Origin: Candidatus Delongbacteria bacterium | GTDB lineage: Bacteria; CAIWAD01; BS150m-G50 | Length of the DNA: 30,890 bases | Assembly (NCBI GenBank): GCA_016784425.1 | Contig: JADHUQ010000005.1 | Coordinates: 1-30,890, forward strand | Direction of reading: 5' to 3' | Shown: piece by piece, positions 8,108 through 14,736 of the stretch | Numbering within the stretch: the stretch's first letter is position 1 | Layout of the letters: each line of letters starts with the position of its first letter | Notes under the pieces: generated by a model | The model's input: the letters and a program-made list of their open reading frames with translations, nothing else | Told to the model about the DNA's origin: nothing | The model's database searches: none | Translations under genes and position numbers: made by a program

Positions 8108-9343
8108 ATGAAAAAGCAGAGTAACAACCAGTCTGAAACAGAGCAGTTGCGACAGGAACTGGCTGCTGTTACCGGTACCCGTGATGGCTTGCGGGAATCA
8201 TTGACTGAGTTCAAGGAGATACAGCAGCTCTCGGAGACGATTCGTGCTGCGGTGGAACCGGATAATGTAGTCACGGCCCTGTTCGGGGTTATCGCCCATC
8301 TGCTGGATTATCAAACCTGCGCGGTCTACCTGCTGGCCGAAGGGGAAGAACCGGTCTGTTTCGGCAATCCGGAACAGAAGCTGGCCGCAGCGGTACCGGA
8401 TCTGATCAGTGATGGAATTATCGACTGGGTACAGGGAGAAAAGCGTCCGGTACTGGTACCGGACATTGACCTGCCACCGGGTGAGATAGAAGATCCGGGG
8501 CAGCAACTTTCCTACCTCGTAGTACCACTGGCTGTAGGTGGACGCGGGATAGGATTCTTCATCTGTTTCACAGCAGCCGCACGTGATACAATCACGCAGC
8601 AACGCCTGGATACTATCTTCTTTACCGTAAACCAGGCGGCGGTCGCTTTGCAGAACTCGTTGCTTTATCAGGAAATCGCCCGTACCCGTACTTTCCTGGA
8701 CAGTATCATCACCCAGGCCCAGGAGGCGGTTATCGTCCTGGATCTGGATGGTACCATTGAATTCGCCAACCCGGCGATAAACACGCTGGGCTGGCAGAGT
8801 GACAAGTTCCTGCGTCGGGATTTTCTCAACCTGTTGCCGGTAGAGGAGGAGCAGCAACAATTAAGTAAACTGCTGGACTCCCGCCAGCCGGGGCGACTCA
8901 ACATCACACTGCTCAATGACCGGGATCAACGTCTGGATACAGATATCTCCGTTACCCCCTTACGGGATGAGCTGGGACAAACCCTGTTGCTGGTGCGGGA
9001 CATCACTGAAACCCGCCGGCTACAGCAAAAGGCGATCTTTGAGGAAAAGTTCCGCGCCCTCACCGAAGCTGCCGTGGCGGTCAATCATGAGGTCAACAAC
9101 CCGTTGACCACCATCAAGGGGCAGCTGTACCTGCTGCTCAATGAGAAGGACTCACCACTGCGCGACCAGGACCGTAAGCGCCTGCAGTCGATTCTGGAGA
9201 ACAGCACCCGGATTGCTGAGGTGATACAAAGGTTCGAACAGGTGGAAAACCTGGATTCGGTTCAATATCTGGATGGTCTCCAGATGCTCAATCTGCGACC
9301 TGATGGGGAAGATGACAACCGGGAGCTACCGCCCGAGGAATAG
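8108..9343 (+). CDS. GAF-PAS sensor protein with histidine phospho-acceptor (DHp) helix but no ATPase domain
   Basis: 411 aa. A coiled-coil start is followed by a GAF domain (about residues 45-190), a PAS domain (about 198-310; LDSIITQAQEAVIVLDLDG, FANPAINTLGW, then VRDITETRRLQ), and a HisKA-type helix with H327 in VNHEVNNPLTTIKG. The protein ends about 85 residues later with no N, G1, F or G2 box, so it has no HATPase_c domain. The next gene starts 13 bases after its stop, and I see no decayed ATPase sequence, so this is not simple truncation. It may accept phosphate from another kinase or serve as a sensory scaffold. Its C-terminal YLDGLQMLNL resembles the end of the GAF-DHp protein at 10943, pointing to a shared architecture. 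Confidence 0.85.
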   Translation: MKKQSNNQSETEQLRQELAAVTGTRDGLRESLTEFKEIQQLSETIRAAVEPDNVVTALFGVIAHLLDYQTCAVYLLAEGEEPVCFGNPEQKLAAAVPDLISDGIIDWVQGEKRPVLVPDIDLPPGEIEDPGQQLSYLVVPLAVGGRGIGFFICFTAAARDTITQQRLDTIFFTVNQAAVALQNSLLYQEIARTRTFLDSIITQAQEAVIVLDLDGTIEFANPAINTLGWQSDKFLRRDFLNLLPVEEEQQQLSKLLDSRQPGRLNITLLNDRDQRLDTDISVTPLRDELGQTLLLVRDITETRRLQQKAIFEEKFRALTEAAVAVNHEVNNPLTTIKGQLYLLLNEKDSPLRDQDRKRLQSILENSTRIAEVIQRFEQVENLDSVQYLDGLQMLNLRPDGEDDNRELPPEE

Positions 9344-9356
9344 CATTGAGGTGCCG

Positions 9357-10598
9357 ATGTTGCTGTTGCGAGGAATAGTTATACTGCTGCTGGCCCGATC
9401 CCTGCTGGCAGTACCGGCATTGGTGGATATCCGGCACGCGCCCCATGAAACCTATTACCGGGTGGTTTTTGATTTGACCGAGCGGATGCCTGTCGAAGTG
9501 GAACGCCACCTTGACCAGGGTTTTGTCGATGTCCTCTTTCATGGTGAAATGGAGCTGCTGGCCAAGCATTTTCAGCAACCGCATAGCAGCCGTCTACTGG
9601 CAATCAACCTGCAGGAGGTAGTTGCAGAGCGACTGGTTTATCGTTTACAGCTGAACGAAGTGTTCGAGGTCCACGCATTTCGTCAGGGGGGTGGAAACGG
9701 CTTCCGTTTCATTGTTGACTGCCTCCACCGGGGGGATGAAGCTACCGGTACGGTTCCTGTCATCGTGACACCGGTGAAACGGCAGGCGCCACCGAGACCA
9801 ACACCGACCACCCCGTCAGTAGCTGTCAAGCCGGCGCATGATGATGGTGAAGAGACAGTCGCCACAGAAGAGATCCTGCAACTACTGGCTGTAGCAGCTA
9901 CCCTTGAAGCGGCCGGTAGTCCGGAAACTGCTGCTCACATCCTGGCGGAGGAGCTGGTGAACTACCCTGAGGTGGACACACTGAGTTTTCGCCTGGGAGC
10001 GCTTTATCTCGCCATCGGTGATACAACTGCTGCTTACACCCACCTGGACCCACTCCTCTTGAAACGTCCCTATATGATGGTTGTAGCGAGGATGATGGCG
10101 GAGCTGGATCCAAAAACTGTCGGTGGAGCGACCAGTGGTGAGAATGCCGACGGCGGTTACAACCGGGGGAGAAGCGGTGCAGAACTTAGTTTCATACTGG
10201 TACTGGCGGGACTGACCGCGTTGGTTCTGCTGGGAGGTGGCCTGTTGGTACGCCGCAAGTTGGCGGAGCGGAGGCATCTTGCCGGTTTCAGTGTGGGTGA
10301 CGAGGATGAATCCGCCGCTGAGGAAAAGATCACGGAACCGACACCTGTACTCGCTCCAACAACTGAGCCTGAAGAAACGCAAACTGCAGGTGCAACTATA
10401 GGGGAAGAGAACTCCAACTATGTCCGCGACAAGGAGGTCTACCGGCTGGCTGACAAGAAGAAAGGTACGGCGGAGATTGCCGAGACGCTGGGTATCAGCC
10501 AGGATGAAGTTCGCTTGATCCTGCAGATGCGTCATCAGGAGGACACCCCGGCAACGGTGATGGAGGAGAGTCTTACCACCGAAGCACCGGAAGCCTGA
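9357..10598 (+). CDS. Exported/membrane AMIN-domain protein with TPR-like region, one membrane helix and DUF6115-like cytoplasmic tail
   Basis: 413 aa from ATG 9357, chosen because TTGAGGTG precedes it by about 5 bases and it gives a clean signal peptide (MLLLRGIVILLLARSLLAVPA); an upstream in-frame ATG at 9273 would overlap the previous gene and bury the signal. Residues about 20-125 resemble an AMIN domain (VDIRHAPHETYYRVVFDL, RFIVDC). A Pro-rich linker and a TPR-like helical part (about 160-250) follow, then a membrane helix (about 282-305) and a cytoplasmic tail. The tail ends in a short helix-turn-helix-like motif (YRLADKKKGTAEIAETLG, then ISQDEVRLILQM) like the DUF6115 tail near flagellar genes. 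It could link envelope sensing to the cytoplasm. It also lies in the motility operon. Confidence 0.72.
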   Translation: MLLLRGIVILLLARSLLAVPALVDIRHAPHETYYRVVFDLTERMPVEVERHLDQGFVDVLFHGEMELLAKHFQQPHSSRLLAINLQEVVAERLVYRLQLNEVFEVHAFRQGGGNGFRFIVDCLHRGDEATGTVPVIVTPVKRQAPPRPTPTTPSVAVKPAHDDGEETVATEEILQLLAVAATLEAAGSPETAAHILAEELVNYPEVDTLSFRLGALYLAIGDTTAAYTHLDPLLLKRPYMMVVARMMAELDPKTVGGATSGENADGGYNRGRSGAELSFILVLAGLTALVLLGGGLLVRRKLAERRHLAGFSVGDEDESAAEEKITEPTPVLAPTTEPEETQTAGATIGEENSNYVRDKEVYRLADKKKGTAEIAETLGISQDEVRLILQMRHQEDTPATVMEESLTTEAPEA

Positions 10599-10862
10599 GT
10601 GCAATTGCATCCGCAAGGTAATGGTATTGCTGAATTACGCGGTAAGCTACGCCAGGGAAAGATCCTGTCCGCGCTGGTGGAGGGCTGCGACGAAAAGGGT
10701 CGCTGGTTGTTAACCCTTGCCGGTGTCACATTGCCTTTTGAAAGCCGTGAACCGTTGCAACAGGGCGAACGGATTATGCTGCTGGTTGAGCGATTACATC
10801 CAAACATGGTGCTAAAGCGTGTCGGTACACTGAGGGATGGCGGTTTTGACGGAAGGTTATAG
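10599..10862 (+). CDS. Small beta-rich protein resembling the N-terminal domain of FliK-like proteins
   Basis: 87 aa. The start is GTG at 10599, directly after the TGA of the previous gene, with GGAAG upstream. The sequence alternates short beta strands: GKILSALVEGCDEKGRWLLTL, then GVTLPFESREPLQQGERIMLL and VERLHPNMVLKRVG. This pattern (A-x-V...G-x-x-L-L-x-L-x-G...L-x-x-G-x-x-L-x-L-x-V) resembles a small beta-barrel seen at the N-terminus of some FliK-like hook-length proteins and in stand-alone flagellar-operon proteins. No rule-length or C-terminal FliK domain is present. Function unknown; the FliK resemblance is pattern-based and weak. Confidence 0.55.
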   Translation: MQLHPQGNGIAELRGKLRQGKILSALVEGCDEKGRWLLTLAGVTLPFESREPLQQGERIMLLVERLHPNMVLKRVGTLRDGGFDGRL

Positions 10863-10942
10863 CCCGAAACGAACGAAGCAATCGAAGGTGGTTTTGAAGG
10901 ATCTATGCAGTGTGAGGGGTAAAAGCAACAGAGGCATTGTTA

Positions 10943-11791
10943 ATGACGACTAACCGGGCATTGGATATGCTGGCACGACTGGGTGAACTGATCCAGACCA
11001 CCCGCGATCCTGCCGCTATGCCGCTGGCGCTGCTCAACCTTACCCGGGAGGTGATTCCCTGGCAGGATGCCACCCTCTACCTCTACGATGAATCCAGCCG
11101 CCAGCTCAAATGTGCCTCCCGGGTGGGTCGCGAAGTAAATCTGATTACCCCGGTCAGCTTCGAGCTGGGGGAGGGGATGGCTGGCTGGGTGGCACATCGT
11201 CGTAAACCGCTGCTGCTCAACGACATCCAGCGTCGACGACCACAGGCGGAGTGTTACTGGCGTTCTTTCATTTCGGTCCCGCTGGTTGTAGAGGAGGAGC
11301 TGGTCGGTGTACTGAACTTCGGGCACCAGGAACCGGATCCATTCACCACGGTAGATATCGACCTGCTGACCGTCCTGGGGAGTCAGGCAGCGCTCATCAT
11401 ACGCAATATCGAACTGGTGAAACGGCTGCACCGCTCCCACATTAAGTTGCAGGAGAGTTTTGCCCGTTTGCGCCGGATGCAGGCGCAACTGCTGGAGCAG
11501 GAGCAGCTCAACACAATCAGCCGCATGGTGACCACCCTCAACCATGAGATCAACAATCCGCTGACCGCCATCGCCGGTAATGCAGAGTTGCTGGCCCTGC
11601 GCCTCGGGGAAGACGAAGACGCCCGCAGCAAACTGGAAACCATTCTCTCGGAAACTCACAAACTGGGCGGCATTCTCCATCAACTGGCCAACATGCGTCA
11701 TCCGGTGATCGAATCCTACCTCGACGAGGGGGAGATGTTCAATCTCAGAGCTTCGAGTGAAGTTCCCCTGGTGGTGGAAACTGAAATTTGA
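10943..11791 (+). CDS. GAF sensor protein with DHp helix but no ATPase domain
   Basis: 282 aa from ATG 10943; AGAGG at 10930-10934 is 8 bases before it, while the in-frame TTG at 10937 is too close. A GAF domain (about residues 12-160) contains YLYDESSRQLKCASRVG, LGEGMAGWVAHRRKPLLLND and SFISVPLVVEEELVGVLNFG. A coiled-coil and a HisKA-type helix follow, with H201 in LNHEINNPLTAIAGNAELL. The protein stops about 80 residues later, ending ESYLDEGEMFNLRAS, with no N/G boxes. This is the second DHp-only sensor in the operon and the last gene in it. It may take part in a phosphorelay with a separate kinase, possibly the hybrid kinase encoded next door, or act by heterodimerisation; both are inference. 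Confidence 0.85.
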   Translation: MTTNRALDMLARLGELIQTTRDPAAMPLALLNLTREVIPWQDATLYLYDESSRQLKCASRVGREVNLITPVSFELGEGMAGWVAHRRKPLLLNDIQRRRPQAECYWRSFISVPLVVEEELVGVLNFGHQEPDPFTTVDIDLLTVLGSQAALIIRNIELVKRLHRSHIKLQESFARLRRMQAQLLEQEQLNTISRMVTTLNHEINNPLTAIAGNAELLALRLGEDEDARSKLETILSETHKLGGILHQLANMRHPVIESYLDEGEMFNLRASSEVPLVVETEI

Positions 11792-11959
11792 GGTTTGCAC
11801 CGCGGCTTCGGACCGTTCCAGTCAATATCGTTTTCCGGTAAACTGTAAACCTGGTGACATTGCTGTTACTACCTTTACGGATGCAAGACACTCTTCAGTA
11901 AGCGTGGTAATGCTGTAGTATAAGCGACGCTGAGCCAAACCTTAAAAACGCGACTCTAA

Positions 11960-11979
11960 TTCGTTGCTTCGGCAGCGAA
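11960..11979. terminator. TTCG-loop hairpin between convergent genes, possible transcription barrier
   Basis: TTCGTTGC, loop TTCG, GCAGCGAA form an 8-bp stem with one G-U pair on the + strand. It lies between the end of the motility operon (11791) and the 3' end of the hybrid kinase (11992, minus strand). No T-run follows directly on +; on the minus strand five Ts come about 11 bases after the stem. It may be a weak terminator or an RNA 3' stabiliser. Confidence 0.35.
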
Positions 11980-11991
11980 GACTGAACCTGC

Positions 11992-14520
11992 CTATTTTTC
12001 CAGCGCCTGTTTTACAGCCTGGGCGATCCGTTCCATGGTGAACGGTTTGCGGATATACTCACCGGCACCCAGTTCCTGAGCAGCTTTCACCCGGTCGTTG
12101 GCGGAAAAACCGCTGACGATGATTGAACGTTGCTCCGGCTGTACTTCGAGGGAACGACGGTAGGTTTCCAGGCCGTCGATTCCTGGCTCCATGATCATAT
12201 CCAGCAGTAACAGGTCTACCTTGCGTTCCCGGAGGAACTCCACTGCTTCCTCTCCGCTGGCGACCGCTTCCACCTGGTAACCCAGCTCCGACAACATCCC
12301 GGTCGTAATCCGGCGCTGTTGCTCGACATCATCCACAACCAGTATCAGCTCCCCCTGCCCCTGGTAACTGGCAGGCGCCAGCAGGGGCGGTTGCTCACTG
12401 CGTGGCTCACGTGAGGCGGGGAAATACAACCGGAAGGTTGTTCCCCTACCAGGCTCACTCTGCAGATCGATAAAACCACCGTGATCTTTGACTGCGCCCC
12501 AAACCACTGCCATCCCCAGACCGGTCCCGCTGCGACCCATCTTCTTTTTTGTATAGAACGGTTCGAAGATCCTCTCCTGGTCCTCCTGCGAAATACCAAT
12601 CCCTTCATCGCCTATCGTCAGCACAGCGAATTCACCTTCTGAAATGCTATCGAGGTGCCTCGTCTCCAGATCGATATATTTATTGGCGGTACTGATTCTG
12701 ACCTTCCCCCCACCCGGCATCGCCTCCACCGCATTGGTGACTATATTCATCAGAGAGGTTGACAGTTGAACGGCGGAACCGATGGTATTGAGCAGTTCAG
12801 GATTCAGTTCAGTAACCACCTCCACCCGGGGAAAGTCCTCCAGCAACTGCTTATAGGGCAGACTGTTAAGATAGTTGCCGATGATGTCATTCAGGTTCAC
12901 GACATCTTTGCTGACTACACCCCGCCTGGCAAGTGTCAGCAGGTCCTGTACCGTGGCGGCCGCTTTATGCCCCGAATCCCGTATCACCTCCAATGGCTTG
13001 CGTAGTTTGCTGTTCGGTTCAATCTGGGTAAGCAGATAATCGGGGTAGCTGACAATTCCGGATAGAATATTATTCAGATCATGCGCTACTCCACCCGCCA
13101 GGGTGCCGAGCGCTTCCATCTTGCGTGCCTGTTGCAGGTTGATCTCCAATTCCCGCAGTTCCCTTTCCGCTTGAATGCGGGCTGTTACATCACGGATCAC
13201 TGCGCGGAGACCGGTTGGATTACCTGCTCGATCTGCCTTCTGGGTAAAGGAAACTTCTACCTGGCGTTCGCCGCCATCCTGGTGAACCAGATCCATCTGC
13301 AGATGACGGGTGGAAGCGGCTGTCTGCAGCATCGCCTGCCGTGTATCCTCATAAACACCGGCGGAAGCTGCATTAATAAACTGGGTGAAGGGGCGCCCCA
13401 ACAGCTGCTCACCGGAATAACCGCTGATCTTCTCCATCGGTTGACCTACGAACTCGATACGCCCCTGCAGATCGAGTTCGATATATCCCTCCGCGATCTC
13501 CCTCAGGATGGAGCGATACTTCTCTTCGCTCTCCCGTAATCGTTCTTCGTTCTGTATCCTCTCTTTTTCGGTCCGCAGGATCATGCGGGCATGCAGGAAG
13601 TAGTAGAAATAGACCAGTACGATCAACAGGATCAGACCGAAGAGGAGCAGCAGCTGCTGGCGAAATGTGGCAGTTGCACTCAGCACTACCTCCTCACGAT
13701 CGGAGATACAGATCGACCAATGGGTGTCGCCCAGCTCCACAGGTGAGAAGGCAGCATAGCGTTTACTCGCTTTGCTACCGGGCAAGCTGGTGTCGGGAAG
13801 GATGAATTCAGCAGCACCTTCTTTTCCCTGACGCATGGCTTCCAGAGTAGCGAGATAGGGAGCCGGTAGTGACACTGTCGAAGCAGCAGCAGGGTCAGGT
13901 GCGGGAAGCTGAGAGTAAAGCTCCACACCGGCGCGACTGATGACCAGCATTTCACTGCCGGCACTGCTCCTGATATTTTCCAGACAGCTCGCCACCAGGT
14001 GTTCAAAAGGTATCAGCAGAGCCAGGCTCCCCCGGAACTCCAGATCGGCGAAAACAGGAACATGAACTGCGACAGCGTCATACCCCTGGACCGCGCGAAA
14101 GACATCGCTGATCACCGGTTGGTGGGTTGCCAGGATACGTTGTACATGCAACTGATTGTGAATGTCGGCCCCGATAGAGGAGGGATTAAAGGGTACCGTG
14201 GAAAGAATATGACCCAGGCTGTCGACACGGGTGATAGCCTGAACGCCGGTCCGGTTGGCAGCAAACCAGTCCAGCATGATCTGCTTACCGGCGTCGCTGA
14301 AATCTATTATCTGCGGTACTCCAGCCAGGTAAGTGAGGTCATGCAGACTGTGTTCAAAGAAAGACTGGATACTGCGACTGGCCTGTTGTGCGAGTAGCAA
14401 TTGTCTTGATTGGTGATCGGCAATGGTCCGTTGCTGTTCCCCCTGATACACCCAGAAGGTTAGAATACCGAATAGAATGATCAGTAACGGTAGCGGAACC
14501 ACACGCTTCCAGTCTCTCAT
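11992..14520 (-). CDS. Membrane hybrid sensor histidine kinase: extracytoplasmic sensor, PAS, HisKA, HATPase, receiver
   Basis: 842 aa from ATG 14520, picked because GGGAGAGAGATT precedes it; an upstream in-frame ATG at 14553 adds 11 residues without a ribosome site. TM1 is about residues 8-25, then an extracytoplasmic dCache-like region to about 289, TM2 about 290-313, and PAS about 335-455. The phospho-acceptor H480 is in GGVAHDLNNILSGIVSYPDYLL-type context. HATPase boxes N (NIVTNAVEAMPGGG), G1 (IGDEGIGI), F (IFEPFYTKKK) and G2 (GTGLGMAVV) are present. A receiver with phospho-acceptor D774 (LLLLDMIMEPGIDG) ends the protein. It is fully equipped, unlike the two DHp-only proteins in the facing operon. 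Output is unknown because no DNA-binding domain is attached. Confidence 0.93.
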   Translation of the reverse strand: MRDWKRVVPLPLLIILFGILTFWVYQGEQQRTIADHQSRQLLLAQQASRSIQSFFEHSLHDLTYLAGVPQIIDFSDAGKQIMLDWFAANRTGVQAITRVDSLGHILSTVPFNPSSIGADIHNQLHVQRILATHQPVISDVFRAVQGYDAVAVHVPVFADLEFRGSLALLIPFEHLVASCLENIRSSAGSEMLVISRAGVELYSQLPAPDPAAASTVSLPAPYLATLEAMRQGKEGAAEFILPDTSLPGSKASKRYAAFSPVELGDTHWSICISDREEVVLSATATFRQQLLLLFGLILLIVLVYFYYFLHARMILRTEKERIQNEERLRESEEKYRSILREIAEGYIELDLQGRIEFVGQPMEKISGYSGEQLLGRPFTQFINAASAGVYEDTRQAMLQTAASTRHLQMDLVHQDGGERQVEVSFTQKADRAGNPTGLRAVIRDVTARIQAERELRELEINLQQARKMEALGTLAGGVAHDLNNILSGIVSYPDYLLTQIEPNSKLRKPLEVIRDSGHKAAATVQDLLTLARRGVVSKDVVNLNDIIGNYLNSLPYKQLLEDFPRVEVVTELNPELLNTIGSAVQLSTSLMNIVTNAVEAMPGGGKVRISTANKYIDLETRHLDSISEGEFAVLTIGDEGIGISQEDQERIFEPFYTKKKMGRSGTGLGMAVVWGAVKDHGGFIDLQSEPGRGTTFRLYFPASREPRSEQPPLLAPASYQGQGELILVVDDVEQQRRITTGMLSELGYQVEAVASGEEAVEFLRERKVDLLLLDMIMEPGIDGLETYRRSLEVQPEQRSIIVSGFSANDRVKAAQELGAGEYIRKPFTMERIAQAVKQALEK

Positions 14521-14544
14521 AATCTCTCTCCCGTTGTGAGCACT

Positions 14545-14561
14545 TGATCTCACCCAGATCA
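14545..14561. promoter_or_regulatory. Candidate operator: perfect 6-bp inverted repeat upstream of the hybrid kinase
   Basis: TGATCT-CACCC-AGATCA, a 17-base dyad 25 bases before the kinase ATG, lies between the likely promoter and start codon. It could bind a dimeric regulator or form a small RNA hairpin in the leader. No matching copy was noticed elsewhere in the window. Confidence 0.25.
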
Positions 14562-14736
14562 GAGGGTATCAAACCAGATTCGTAATAAGGAGAGGGAACA
14601 AGCCAAACGCAAGTATCACCGAGAATCAGCAAAGCCAGATCGATTTGGAGCAACTGCTATAGAGGAGCGCATACCAGAGCTGAGGTATAGCCACCGTTAA
14701 AAGCAGGATGCAGGCAGGAGTACTTGGTGTAGTTAT

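Noticed and set aside
8108..9343. Reading the GAF-PAS-DHp gene as a truncated pseudogene
   Set aside because: A second gene in the operon has the same end architecture and final motif, and no leftover ATPase sequence follows, so truncation by mutation is not favoured.
10940..11800. 286-aa open frame antisense to the GAF-DHp gene
   Set aside because: The plus frame has clear GAF and DHp motifs, while the antisense product shows none and has shadow-like composition.
13081..13539. 152-aa plus-strand frame inside the hybrid kinase
   Set aside because: It overlaps the kinase PAS and histidine region, which is conserved, so it is a shadow.
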